A stretch of 64,000 nucleotides of DNA from Adiantum capillus-veneris (Eukaryota > Streptophyta > Polypodiopsida > Polypodiales > Pteridaceae): contig CM043953.1 in NCBI GenBank assembly GCA_014529385.2, positions 79,970,338-80,034,337 of the forward strand. The letters run 5' to 3'. This document shows, piece after piece, positions 11,747 to 23,037 of the stretch. The translations under genes and the position numbers were made by a program. The notes below the pieces were generated by a model. It worked only from the letters and a program-made list of their open reading frames with translations. It was not told where the DNA came from and did not search any database. The first letter of the stretch is position 1; each line of letters begins with the position of its first letter.

Positions 11747-12907
11747 ATGGATCCGCCTACCGAAGAGGAAGGGCCGGGTGTAGATAGCTACACCACCCCA
11801 AAAAAAACAACGGCTACTTTTAAGCGGAGAAACAGAGATACTATACTATCACCAGGATCATTACGAGTGGGGAAAACGTCCAAGATACATGATGAACTAA
11901 TGATAGAGAAGGTCCAGGTGATGCTCAAATCAGAGCTAAACTACATGAGAGACGACATCAGGAAGGAAATGCACGTGAGCGCTGAGAGCTACAGGAACTC
12001 CATGTATGGAGACATGATGAGAGAACTAAGGAGAGAGATCCGGGGGATACAGAATGAGGAGAGTCAGATCTTGAAAACGGAATTACGAAACCTAATCAAG
12101 GCCGAAGTAAATGTAACAGAATGTGTTATGCAAAAGAAAATCGATGAGGCATCAGCAAGTTTTGAAGCATGGAGAACAAATATGGAAAAGCAAATGGGGG
12201 AAAAAGATGCAATAATCGAGGAGCTAAAAGGAGAACTGGCGGCTTGCAAATCTGCAACTAAGGAGAAGGGAGACGACCAACCTTCGGTGCTGAAGGAGCT
12301 CGAGGACATGAAGGATCAGATGAAAGCTCTACGGGAAGGAGATGAACAGAAATCGAAAACAGCATCCTCATGGGCGGAACGTCTTTTTAAGACACAAGAA
12401 AAGGTTGATGAAGCAGAGAAATGGATTGAGGAGGCGAAGAAAGGGAAGGCCCAGATGCCCGAGACCACACCTACCTCCACCATCATTAATATGACCATTG
12501 AGGAAGAGCAGAAAAGGAAGACTCGGGCTCTGCATGTGCGGGTCACAGGAGTCAAAGACAAAGAGAATGTAGATGAAGAAGTGAAGGAACTGATACAACG
12601 CATGGGCATCACAGAACCCACTCACACAAGTGCATGGAGAGTGGGCAAGAAAGGAACCGATGAGAAGGGAAACGTAAAGGATAGGGCACTTATTCTCCGC
12701 TTCCCGAATATAGAAATAAGGAAAGAATTTCTAAAGAAGAGGCCAACTCTTAAGAAAACTGGTATTTTCCTGGGAGATGACCTTACATTGGCACAAGTGG
12801 CACACATGCAAGAGTTCATGCCAGAAATCAGGGCAGCAAGAGAAAAGGGGAAAATCGCCTTTTATAGAGGAGGGAAGGTAGTGGTTCTGAAAAAGCGCTC
12901 ATCATGA
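11747..12907 (+). CDS. LINE B1 ORF1: L1-type RNA-binding chaperone protein (long form)
   Basis: The first ATG of the open frame (11,747) gives 386 residues, longer than the other ORF1 proteins here because of an extended N-terminal charged region. An upstream in-frame extension to 11,618 has no ATG. A long coiled coil covers about residues 50-240, followed by RRM segments (LHVRVTGVKDKEN, RALILRFPNIEIRKEF) and the C-terminal domain (LGDDLTLAQVAHM ... FYRGGKVVVLKK). It ends in TGA at 12,905-12,907 with ORF2 in the same frame. Confidence 0.82.
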   Translation: MDPPTEEEGPGVDSYTTPKKTTATFKRRNRDTILSPGSLRVGKTSKIHDELMIEKVQVMLKSELNYMRDDIRKEMHVSAESYRNSMYGDMMRELRREIRGIQNEESQILKTELRNLIKAEVNVTECVMQKKIDEASASFEAWRTNMEKQMGEKDAIIEELKGELAACKSATKEKGDDQPSVLKELEDMKDQMKALREGDEQKSKTASSWAERLFKTQEKVDEAEKWIEEAKKGKAQMPETTPTSTIINMTIEEEQKRKTRALHVRVTGVKDKENVDEEVKELIQRMGITEPTHTSAWRVGKKGTDEKGNVKDRALILRFPNIEIRKEFLKKRPTLKKTGIFLGDDLTLAQVAHMQEFMPEIRAAREKGKIAFYRGGKVVVLKKRSS

Positions 12908-12910
12908 CGG
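12905..12910 (+). promoter_or_regulatory. Candidate stop-codon readthrough site (UGA CGG), LINE B1
   Basis: TGA CGG TGC GAG at the ORF1/ORF2 border, same frame, 13 codons before WNCNG. The same TGA CGG TG(C/T) GAG occurs in B4 (23,869) and B5 (28,561). UGA CGG is a recognised readthrough context of several plant RNA viruses. In B1 an in-frame ATG lies 9 bases downstream (12,917), so reinitiation is an alternative. Confidence 0.5.
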
Positions 12911-14793
12911 TGCGAGATGTATGGGGCGACACTCCGGATAGCGGCGTGGAATTGTAATGGATCATATAGGCTTGATGTAGGTGCCTTTGAAGACAGCTTT
13001 AGGGATAGAGACATAGTTTTCTACTCAGAGACACACCAGATACCGGGACAGCGTATGCCACATGTGAAGGGTTATTTATGGGAAACAGTTGGTCGACCAG
13101 ACGAGATCTCTACAGGGTAGCCGGGGTTCAGGAGGAGTAGCAGTCTTATTTAAAGAGGAGTTGAAACCACTACTACAGATTATGAGGAAAGATGAGCAAG
13201 CAAGGTATATGTGGGTGAGAATGAGAGCCGAGACAGGTAGATTTCTATATATCGCTATTTGCTACTTCCCTCCGAGTACCTCAGTCTACTCCTCACCTAA
13301 AGGACAATCCCCTTTCTCCATATTGAATAATGACATATGGGAGTTCTCTAGAGATGGAGACATCGTTCTCTTAGGAGACTTTAATGCCAGAATGGCCAAC
13401 TCTCAAGCAGTATTCTATGATACTTCTGAGGAAATGGGATTTATCACAGAGAGGGCTTACTAGAAACTCACAAGATAAAGAACACACTGAATATGGGAGA
13501 CATCTGATGGAGATGGCAACTATACATGGTTTGGCCATACTTAATGGTCTAGAGAATTTCCCGTTATCTGGGGGATTCACATGCTTCCCGCACAGGCATG
13601 GGGCCAGTACAGTGGATTATGTCATGACTTCACCAAGCTTTATTTCTAGTATCAAGGACTTTATGGTGGGACCCAGGCCGGTTGGGATTGCAGTGGATCA
13701 TGCTCTATTGACCTTATCAATCTCCTTCCAATACAATGCCTCTCAAGTACAAAGGAAGAAGACACACACAAGATATACTTTCACGACTGAAACTGATTCA
13801 GTCTATGTGGAAAAGATCTATAATAGGATGTGGGCAGCCGAGCCAGTATATATTGTAGAGGAGATTACTTCTCAATTGACAGAGATACTACATGGAGCAA
13901 CACAAGAGGCATACCCACATACTCAACCTGATCAGAAGAGAGGATCTGGGAACACGCCTCATAACAGTTGGTATGATGAGGAATGCAGAGAGACGAGAAC
14001 CCAAGTCCAGAAAGAGCTTACACTTGGGATCATCACATATAAGCAGTCTCAGATTGCTCTTCGGCGTATAGTACGTAGCAAGAAAAGGGCATTTTTAGCA
14101 AAACTGGAGAAGGATTTATATCAGCTCTTCTTGAGTCAGGACTCACATGAGGCCTGGCGCTTATTTCGCGAGCACTCACCGCATCCGACGATCACTTCTC
14201 CTGAGATCTGGGGTCAATATGTAACATCATTATATATGGTATCTGGACAACCTCTATTGCCAGATCCGCTAGAGCCATGCCCTGCTACTAGTACTTTCTT
14301 TACTACGGAAATGGTGGAAAAATCCATTGATAAGATGAAGACAAGAAGAGCATATGATCATGAGGGTTTAGTAGCAGAACATCTGATCCATGCCAGGGAT
14401 CTACTTTCAGAAGTCCTTGCTCGTCTGTTTAATCGGGTCATGTGTGAAGGATTCCCTGAATCTTGCAAATTATCTACTATCGTACCTATTTTCAAGTCAG
14501 GGGATCCTATGATACCCGAGAACTACCGTGCCATTATGGTAGGTCACACTTTGACCCGACTGTACGCATCCATTCTTGAACAAAAATTGAGTAGATGGGC
14601 AGGGAATAAGGGCATAAGGGCAACAGGACAAGCTGGATTCAGAAGGGGTTATTCCACTTTAGATCATATTCTTACGCTCACAGCCATTATTGAGGAAGGA
14701 AGAGCAAACGGGAGAAGGATGTATTGTTGCTTTGTGGATTTTCGAAAAGCTTTTGATACAGTACCAAGGGCCAGACTAATGCGTAGGATGTAA
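12908..14793 (+). pseudogene. LINE B1 ORF2, frameshifted and truncated in the reverse transcriptase
   Basis: Endonuclease motifs WNCNGS, SETHQ, GDFNAR (near 13,377), STVDYVMT (near 13,610) and VDHALL (near 13,695) are present but spread over three frames, with shifts near 13,110 and 13,440. The reverse transcriptase begins (VEKSIDKMKTRRAYDH, GQAGFRRGYSTLDH, FVDFRKAFDTVPRA) and ends at RLMRRM just before a stop. The active-site YADD block, thumb and Cys/His knuckle are absent because copia sequence takes over. Confidence 0.85.
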
Positions 14794-14794
14794 G

Positions 14795-17700
14795 AGTGTG
14801 AACAACAAGCTGAAGCATAAGGCACACTTTTCATGTCATTGGTTTCTTCCTTTCACTTGGGACAATCATCCTTGCAGATTTTGACATATGGCTGTAATGG
14901 CACACCAAGAGGCTTTGCTTCAGCCATGTTAAATCTGTCCAGCACCTTTTCAATGTACTTTTCTTGCGACAAATACAATAGGCGCTTGTCTCTTTGCCGT
15001 GTAACACGCACTCCAAGTATATGTTCAGCTGCCCTTTAAGAGCATCAACAATGCTTCTTTTCTTTGCAGCTATCAGCATATCGTCTACATAGAGCACAAG
15101 AATGATAGGGCTGCCATCCTCATCACGTTTGGTATACAAACAATGGTCTGCATGGCTTCTTTTGTAACCATGTTTAAGCATGAAGCGATCAAACTTCTTG
15201 TACCACTGTCTACATGATTGTTTCAGCCCATACAAGCTTCTATTGAGCATACATACCAAATGTTCCTTGCCAGGGATAACAAAACCCTCGGGTTGCTTCA
15301 TGTAAGGCTCTTCTTCCACATCACCATGCAAGAAAGCGGTATGTACATCCATTTGGTACACGCAAAGTGGTCATCTTCACAACACGAGAGAACACTTCCT
15401 GAAAGTCTACGCCCTTGGTTTGAACATATCCCTTTGCAACAAGCCTTGCCTTATACTTGGGTTTTGCATCAACAGTTTTGATTTTATACACCCATTTGTT
15501 AGGAATAGCCTTCCTTCCTTTGGGCAATTCAACCAAATCCAAGTATGATTAACATGCAAAGCTTTAATCTCTTCCTGCATAGCAAGCTCCCACTTGTCGA
15601 TGTGCTCACATTTCTTTGCCTCTTTATACGTAAGAGGCTCTCCCTCATCTGTCAACATAATGTAATGCAAAGAGGGGTCATATCGACTCACAGGCCGTCT
15701 TTGACGAGTAGACCGCCTCACCCAATGATCCACATTATCCGGCACTGGGTTTACATCAGGTGGGACGACAAAATCATCAACAATGGGCTGCTATTATTCA
15801 TTTTCAGCACCATTTTCAGCATTGTTTCTTGGCTGCAAATGCCCTTCAGGAGCCTCGATTTGCTATCCAACATCATCTGGCTCAAACACCACTGGATCAT
15901 CTACATTTTCAGCCATTTGTGGTGCATCCTGAGGGTCAAAAATAGGCCTAACAGGTGGCTGGTCATGCTGGAATTTCACCCTTTTATGGTCATGCTTTGA
16001 CACACAATTGTTTTGAAGCAGCCTTGCCTCATTAAAAACAACATCCCGGCTGCGTACCTTTTGAGCTGAGGTAACCAAATCCTGTAACCAATTTCTCCTT
16101 CTTCACCATATCCCATGAAGAGGCCTTTAATGGACTTCGCATCTAGTTTACTCCTCAACTCAGGTCTAACATGCACAAAAGCTTCGCAACCAAAAATGCG
16201 TAAGTGATCATATGAAGCAGGCTTGCCAGACCAAACCTCTTCAGGGATGTCACCTTTCAAAGACATGTGAGGGGATCGATTGCATATATGCACTACAGTT
16301 TTCAAAGCTTCTCCCCAAAATCCATGAGAGAGATTAGCTCTGGACAGCATGCATCTCACCCTCTCACAAAGTGTCCTATTAAATCTTTCAGCCACACCAT
16401 TAGAAGAGGGGTTGTATGGCACAGTAAGCTCCCTCTTAATGCCCAAATTTTCACAAAACTTGTTAAATTCAGCACTTGTGAACTCCCCCTATTGTCTATA
16501 CGCAAGCATTTTAGCTTTCTACCAGTTTGGGTGGTCACAAATGCATGAAATCTCTTAAACGCAGCAAAGGCTTCATCCTTAAGACTTAAGGAAATAAACC
16601 CAAATTTTCCTAGAATGATCATCAACAAAGGAGACAAAATAACATGCACCTCCCATAGACTTAGCAGGCATGCTACATACATCAGAATGCACAAGATCAA
16701 GCACACAAGATTTACGAGAGACACCAGAGTAATAAGAACGCTTTACTTGCTTGCCATATTGACACTCATTACAAAAGTCAAGCTTTGTGTCTTTAGCATC
16801 AAGCTTGTTCAAAGTACAAAGCTTAGAAAGGCCCTTTTGGCTCATATGGCCAAGCCTCTTGTGCCACAACTCCATGTGAGAGTTAATTTTAGCCAATGCA
16901 ATAAACTTGCCCAACACGGCCTTTCCATGCATGCACTAAAGTGTCCCTTTCTTTGTGCCCTTTACAATTAGCCTTGAGCCTTTGGTCATTTTCCATGACT
17001 CTCTCTCAAACAAGATGCTGTAACCATGCATATCCATCGGACCAACAGAAAGCAGACTCTTCTTGATTCCCGGCACATATCGAACATCAAGCGAGACAAG
17101 CTCATTTGTGCCATCTATGGAGAGATGTACAGTGCCAATACCCTCAATGGAACATGCATGATTGTTTCCAAGGTATACATGGCCACGCTTGCCCGCATCA
17201 AAAGTACACAAACACTCCTTGATAGGAGTCACATGAAATGAAGCACCGGAATCAACAATCCAAGTCTGGGACAATGCATCATTGACAGTCAACAAAGCAT
17301 CAATAAGATCACTGTTGGTGATCTGCATGTCCTCTGAATGAACATTAAGAGAGGCATCAAATTCATAAGCATCATCATCTGACAAAGTGGCACACAAGAT
17401 GTCCTCTACATCTGACAACTCCTCAATCACGACACTAGAAGCCACATTAGCCTTCTCTTTGTCCTTTGAGCTATCCTATGCATCTGCCTTGACTTCCTTC
17501 TCTTTCTTTTTGTCTCCGCCATTCTTTTTCCTTTCTAACTCAGCTTTATAGTACCTGCAATCGGGTTTCTTGTGACCTTTCCTGCCACATTGATAGCAAG
17601 TCACATCACCCTTGCCTTTGCTTGCATTTCCCCTTTCTTTACTCTTACTCTTACTCCTTTGTGCATAAGCATTCTTCTTGTCTGTCCTGCCTCTAACCAT

Positions 17701-18245
17701 GTTGGCAGAGCTGCTTCCCTTTCCACTTGCTTTCCTCCAGATTTCTTCATTCAAGATAGAACCCCTAATACCATCAAAGGTCAAATTGGGGTTATTGGAC
17801 AACGAAACCACCAAAGTTTCCCATGACTCAGGTAAGGTCATAAGCAAGAAGATAGCTTTCAGCTTATCATCAAAAGGGGGCAAGCCAGAATCTTGTAACT
17901 GCGACAAAGTACCTGCGAACAAGACAAGTGCTCTGCCGCGCTCTTGCACTCATCTAGTTGCATGCCAATAAGCTTTCGCATCAAGTGCACCTGGTTGACA
18001 GGCGTTGTATTTTCATACATTCCCTTTAACTTCTCCCACACATCAAAAGCAGTCGTGAGACCTTTCACATCAATGACGGTCTCATCGGTCATGGCCATTT
18101 TAATGTATGTAACGGCCTTCCTGTTCATGCTAACCCATGTTTCATCCGTCATATTCTGTGGCTTCACCTGTTCAAGTGCCCCTTCGCAATCCTTAAGAAA
18201 TAGCATTCCCTGAATCCTGTCTTTCCAAAGATCAACCTGTATCAT
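14795..18245 (-). pseudogene. Copia gag-pol, multiply disrupted
   Basis: Order on the minus strand: gag with a UBN2-type region (18,245-17,950), frameshift near 17,930, zinc knuckle CYQCGRKGHKKPDC near 17,590, in-frame stop 17,476-17,478, protease WIVDSGASFHV near 17,265, in-frame stop 16,936, pre-integrase and integrase (ELWHKRLGHMSQKGL near 16,850; [18 protein letters not shown] near 16,380) with frameshifts near 16,600 and 16,440, then reverse transcriptase (WVYKIKTVDAKPKYKARLVAKG near 15,470; MDVHTAFLHGD near 15,340; LYVDDMLIAAK near 15,090). In an active element the single polyprotein would be cleaved to make capsid and replication enzymes. This one cannot be. Confidence 0.88.
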
Positions 18246-19037
18246 CGAACCTCCTAATCTCGAAGAGGTTCTTCACATCCGAAGAAGATGAGGCAATAGT
18301 TGCACAAAATAAGAGGGATAATACGCTGAATTTTTGGGCAAAATGCGCAAAAATCGGAGTCTAGCCTCACAGAGATGTGCACTACAGCTCCAAATGGTCA
18401 CAGGAGCAATTTGGGGCAAAATAGGTCGATTTGGGCACAAAATTCAATTTCTGAAATTTATGCGCAGGAAATTTCAGCGAGTGAATTTGTACTCGAAAAG
18501 AACAAATTTAGTTGTTTTTAGCCTCAGAAGACATACATAAGGCTAATACACAGCCTTTAGAATCATGTAAGCACAAGAGCCCCAATTTGTAGCATCAAAA
18601 TTGCATGAAATTGAGCCACAAATGTTAATACATAGACAATTTGTCAAACGTGCGTAGATTGCATCAATTTGCACTTTCCCCAATGTAATCGCACCATAAA
18701 AACACTTGCAAAAACCTGCGTAAATCTGAAATTTGCTTAAAACACCTGTTTTAGGGCTTGTTTTTCGGCAATTTCACGGTTTTCGGGTAGCGGGGACTTA
18801 GCAAAAGTATTCCCACACCTTAATACATCATTTGCAAAACCTGTATTTTCACTGTCATAACCTGTAATTTCCTGTTTTTGACCTAATTTCAGCCTGTTTT
18901 AGGTCAATTTGGGTTGCGGGGAGCTCTCGGTGTCCGGAGACGAGTCCTTTGGCAACAAAATTACAAAATCTCGCGAGAAAGTTGACCTTCTTGGCTGAAA
19001 TTCAGCGTTTGCAGGTTTGTGGGCAAACCCTAATCCG
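18246..19037. other. Copia untranslated leader, no gene
   Basis: About 790 AT-rich bases between the copia primer-binding site and the gag start. No open frame worth reporting. It is unusually long for a copia leader but contains nothing I recognise. Confidence 0.6.
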
Positions 19038-19049
19038 GCTCTGATACCA
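19038..19049 (-). promoter_or_regulatory. Copia primer-binding site
   Basis: On the minus strand TGGTATCAGAGC lies two bases after the LTR end. This is the standard plant copia primer site complementary to the 3' end of initiator tRNA-Met. Confidence 0.88.
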
Positions 19050-19051
19050 GT

Positions 19052-19339
19052 TGATGAACGCGCGGCGGTGTGTGCAAGTGAAAGAGCACGCAAGGAAGTG
19101 CAGTGTGTGCAGAGAAGGGAGGCGAAGACCAGCAGGAGAGGAGGCGCTAGCAGAAGAGAGAGGGCACATAAGTTTCTCAAGGGGATAAGTGAGTGAGTTT
19201 GTAAAAACTCACTATCCCTTTATTATTGTATAAGGACCAATTTAATAAGTTAGTGGCCAAGTTCAATGTGAACTAGGCCAAAGGTTAGTACCTTTAAAAT
19301 ATACATTAAAAGGGGGCCATTTGGGCCTTTAACCCAACA
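19052..19339 (-). repeat. Copia 5' LTR
   Basis: A 288-base block with TG...CA ends on either strand (minus-strand start TGTTGGGTTAAAGG, end GTTCATCA), placed directly before the primer-binding site. The partner 3' LTR is not in the window. Confidence 0.78.
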
Positions 19340-19546
19340 ATCTAAACCCACAAACCCCCCCTTCCCTCCCCCTTATTTCCTTTCCTTTCTCCTTAGTGTT
19401 TTACTGTTAGTTCTCTGTAACTTGGTAACTTTGTAACTTTGTAATTTTCGTACTCAGACATGGTATCAGATTCACCAATTGTAGCGTTTTGGTCTCATAG
19501 GTCATTTTGGCCTTTTGAAGACGTTAATATAACATTTCATTTCATT

Positions 19547-19550
<4 letters not shown>
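19340..19550 (+). mobile_element. LINE family B 3' UTR, orphaned
   Basis: The sequence from GTACTCAGACATGG through the hairpin (GTCTCATAGGTC ... AGAC, 19,492-19,523) and the TTTCA repeats matches the 3' ends of B2, B4 and B5. No coding sequence is attached; the copia LTR abuts it on the left. It is probably the remaining 3' end of LINE B1. Confidence 0.75.

Positions 19551-19621
<71 letters not shown>
19551..19621. repeat. (CT)n microsatellite
   Basis: About 70 bases of CT between the orphan family B 3' end and the truncated start of LINE B2. Confidence 0.95.
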
Positions 19622-19627
<6 letters not shown>

Positions 19628-22301
19628 ACTCGCGTGAAGAGTGGCGGCTTTTTCATGAGCAGTCCCCCCCACCCTGCTATTTCCTCCACAGAGACCTCGG
19701 GTCAGTACGCATCATCTTTGTACACAGTACCTGGACAACCGCCCTTCCCCAACCCCCCGACCCATGCCCACATACATGTGTCTTTTTCACTGCCGAGATG
19801 GTGAAGAAATCCATTGATAGGATGAAGACTGGGAGAGCATATGATCATGAGGGCCTAGTAGCTGAGCATTTCATGCATGCCAAAGACCTACTAGCAGAGC
19901 TTCTAGCAGTTATGTTTAACCGTGCCATGTGTGAGGGCCTACCGGACACTTGGAGCCTATCTACAATCGTACCTATCTTCAAATCAGGAGACCCCATGGA
20001 GCGTGGGAATTATCGCACTATTATGATATGGCACACACTGGCACGGTTGTATGCATCCATTCTTGAGCAACAACTGAGTAGATGGGAAGAGAGGGAAGGA
20101 ATACGTGCAACTGGGCGAGCAGGATTCAGGAGACGCTTCTCTACTCTCGACCACATCCTAACACTCAGGGCCATCATCGAGGAAGGCAGATCTCATGGGA
20201 GACGGATCTATTGTAGCTTTGTGGACTTCCGCAAAGCTTTCAACACGGTACCCAGAGCTAGACTGATGCGAAGATTACAGGAAATGGGAGTACCCACAGA
20301 ACTCATTTGGGGGATCATGGCATTGTACAGATCAGTAGTAGGGCATGTACCCACCCCGAAGGGACTTTCTACACCGGTTCACTCCACTATTGGGGTGAAG
20401 CAAGGCTGCCCGCTCTCTCCCACTCTTTTCGGTATGTATGTGGATGAGATTTCTGACTACATTGACAGCGATGGGGATAAAGGTGCTCAGTTGGCAGGGA
20501 CATGGATTCCACTTTTGTTATATGTTGATGACATAGTGTTGATCTCCGAACCCCCAGAGGGAATGCAACGTCAATTGGATGCTCTGCATACGTTTGCCCA
20601 CGAAAGTGGTTTGTCTGTCAACCTGGGTAAAACCAAGGTTATGGTGTTTAATACCACCCCACAATGGATCAGGAGGTCAACACCTACACTCACATACGGC
20701 CAGGAGACAGTGGAGTACACAGACGCTTACACTTACCTTGGAGTGGTTTTTAGCGGACCTACATTCTCACTCAGAAAAGCAGCAGAAACCAGACTTACTA
20801 GAGCTCAGGCAACATTGGGTAGATTGGAGAGGATGTGTTCGCAGTTTCAGTTTCAGTAGCCCCGAACGAAGCTCTGGCTCTCTAACACCTTGGTCGCTTC
20901 AGCATTGCTCTATGGAACCGAGATATGGGGACCTTCACTGGATCACCACGGGAGGACGGGTCGCTCAGACCGATGGGGGAACATGGAGAAACCTCTCGTC
21001 TCTATGATCTCGCGGCTCATTAGAGCCAAGGCATCAGTACCACGGGCCATTATTCGAGCAGAGCTAGCGGCCCCCCCACTTGTGGTGGAGGCGCTCACCA
21101 GATCAGTCTCCTTCATAAACCGCACATGGGAACTTCCTAGAGACAGATATGCTCGCATAGCACTTGAATCCTCTCGACAGTTAGCCATACAAGGAGATAC
21201 AACATGCTGGTATGGGGAGATGACATCATGGTTTCAGGCACATGGGTTCAGCATAGACCGGCTGCCACCATTCCATTACTCATTGGATGCACCATCTCTC
21301 ACCCTTACACAATCAGAGATCACCAAGCTCATACGCCAAGACCTGACCTAGCTAGACACCAGAAGGACATGGATACAACCAGCACAAGAATTGGGCACGA
21401 AGATGGCTTTCTACAAAGACCACCTTCTCCAGCTTACGGAAGATGGTTTTGTGGCGAGACCCAGATACATGGATACCCACTTGTCTCATGGGATACGATG
21501 TGCTATTGGCCAGTTACGCACATCTTCTCACCAGTTGCGGATTGAGACTGGGAGATACAGCAGAGGACAGGACATGCCCCTTGTGTAACATGGAACCTGA
21601 GACAGAGCTACACTATACATGCCGCTGCCCCGTCTACTAGGAGATACGAGGCCGCTTCCATTGCTTGTTCAGAGAAGGTTTTGGACCACTCTCAAGAGTC
21701 ATGGGATACGAAGATCAGAGATGTCTGGGTTTGTTCTTGCTCGAGCTGCGCAGACACAAAGATAGCCTGATGAATGGCGAGGCTAGCCAGTCTCAACGAT
21801 GGATCACAGACTTCTTCAGAGCAGACACGGGACAGCCGCAAGAGCCACTCCCACAGCAGAGCTCCCCCTCGTCTCACACCAAAGGCACATTGATTGACCG
21901 AGCGATTGAACTGGGGAAATCCAGGCGGCCGCGACTGCGAAGAACTACACAGCATCGACGGAGGCTACGACAGAAAATTCGGAGCACGCTGGCCAGGCAT
22001 GCACGACGCCCGGTCAGACTACTGACCATGGAGGAAATTGATGAGATTCGCCAACGACCGATGCTAGATCTCTTGTGATTTAGCTATCCCAACAAGCCAC
22101 CCTTTTTTTGCTTAGTCTTTTGCTTGGTTCACATCGATCAACTTAGGACCCCATAGTATATATCTTTGTTTTGTTTTGTACTGTTGTTAGGTTATTTGTT
22201 ACTCTGACTTTGTATCAGATCCACCACTTTGTAACTTTCGGGTCTCATAGGTCATTATGGCCTTTTGAAGACGTTAATATAACATTTCATTTCATTTCAT
22301 T
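19622..22301 (+). mobile_element. LINE B2, 5'-truncated
   Basis: Begins directly after (CT)n inside ORF2, just upstream of the reverse transcriptase, and continues to the family B 3' UTR with hairpin (22,242-22,272), TTTCA repeats and a short CT run. Truncation at the 5' side next to CT is typical of incomplete target-primed reverse transcription. Confidence 0.87.
19651..22078 (+). pseudogene. LINE B2 ORF2 remnant (reverse transcriptase and C-terminus)
   Basis: The reverse transcriptase runs from MVKKSIDRMKTGRAYDH (19,798) through FVDFRKAFNTV, GVKQGCPLSP and LLLYVDDIVLIS (YVDD instead of YADD, near 20,520). Lesions: a frameshift before 19,798, TAG at 20,857-20,859, TAG at 21,349-21,351 where relatives have CAG or CAA, a frameshift near 21,560, and TAG near 21,640. 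The knuckle CPLCNMEPETELHYTCRC (near 21,575) and the Arg-rich tail to 22,078 are still readable. Confidence 0.83.
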
Positions 22302-22317
22302 TCTCTCTCTCTCTCTA
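22302..22317. repeat. Short (CT)n tract
   Basis: About 16 bases of CT separating the end of LINE B2 from truncated LINE B3. Confidence 0.85.
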
Positions 22318-22702
22318 ACACTTTACTGGGGAAAGAGAGAAACAGTCCCAGAGACAGATTACAGATTTCTAGATATGGGACAGCCAGAGGAGCAGTCATC
22401 ATTGCAGAGCTTGGCCCTCACTCATTCAGCCACTACCGGCACTCTCATCGACCGAGTACTAGAGCTACGGAGATCCAGACGGCCACGATTGAGGAGAGGG
22501 ACTACACAGCATCGACGGAGACTATAGCAGAGGATTCGAGTCATACTCTCTCGATATCCAAAGTGCAGATGAGGATGAATTCTAGTACTAGTATCTAGTT
22601 CTATTGTACGCAGACATCGTATTAGATTCATCATTTTGTAACACATTGGTCTCATAGGTCATTCTGGCCTTTTGAAGACGTTAATATAACATTTCATTTC
22701 AT
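22318..22702 (+). mobile_element. LINE B3, heavily 5'-truncated
   Basis: About 385 bases holding the last roughly 90 codons of a family B ORF2 (GKRETVPETDYRFLD ... RRRL, with a TAG where relatives have a sense codon) and the 3' UTR with hairpin (22,649-22,680) and TTTCA tail. It lies between two short CT runs in the same orientation as its neighbours. Confidence 0.82.
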
Positions 22703-23037
22703 TTCTCTCTCACATGGGTCTCTCACTGTTTTTAGGGTTTTGCCACTTCTTCTTTGCTGTTTCAGGTTTTCGAAACTGTTTTTTTGCTATTTTTTAGGGT
22801 TTTGCCTCTATTTTTTGTTGTTTTTTAGGGTTTCAAATTTGTGTTTTGCTGTTTTTTAATGTTTCACAAGCGTTTCTTGCTATTTTTTAGGGTTTCTTAC
22901 TTCTTCTTTTTTTTAGACTCTCTTCTTCTTCTTCTTCTTCTCTCTCTCTCAATCATGGGAAGCGTCGAAGAAGTGCAACGGTTACCCCCACGTGTAAGAA
23001 GACGCATCCCTCGCCGGCAGCCCACAAAGCCTCTTTC

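Larger units (their letters stand above)
11217..14793 (+). mobile_element. LINE B1 (non-LTR retrotransposon, family B), 3' part lost
   Basis: Starts after a short CT run with a leader (11,217-11,746) rich in CTACGCG motifs, including near-palindromic CTACGCGTAG copies near 11,495 and 11,518. ORF1 is at 11,747-12,907 and ORF2 runs from 12,908. The element stops inside the reverse transcriptase at about 14,790, where copia sequence on the other strand begins. A family B 3' UTR without its coding region sits on the far side of the copia element (19,340-19,550) and may be the other end of this copy. Confidence 0.82.
14794..19339 (-). mobile_element. Ty1/copia LTR retrotransposon, 3'-truncated
   Basis: A minus-strand copia element: 5' LTR 19,052-19,339, primer-binding site 19,038-19,049, untranslated leader 18,246-19,037, then gag, protease, integrase and reverse transcriptase down to about 14,795. 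It ends inside the reverse transcriptase (shortly after the VPYASA block) against LINE B1. The RNase H domain, 3' LTR and target-site duplication are missing. Loss of both the copia 3' end and the B1 3' half points to a deletion after insertion. Confidence 0.87.

Noticed and set aside
15545-16000. Plus-strand ORFs across the copia region
   Set aside because: They are shadows opposite clear minus-strand copia integrase and reverse-transcriptase motifs.
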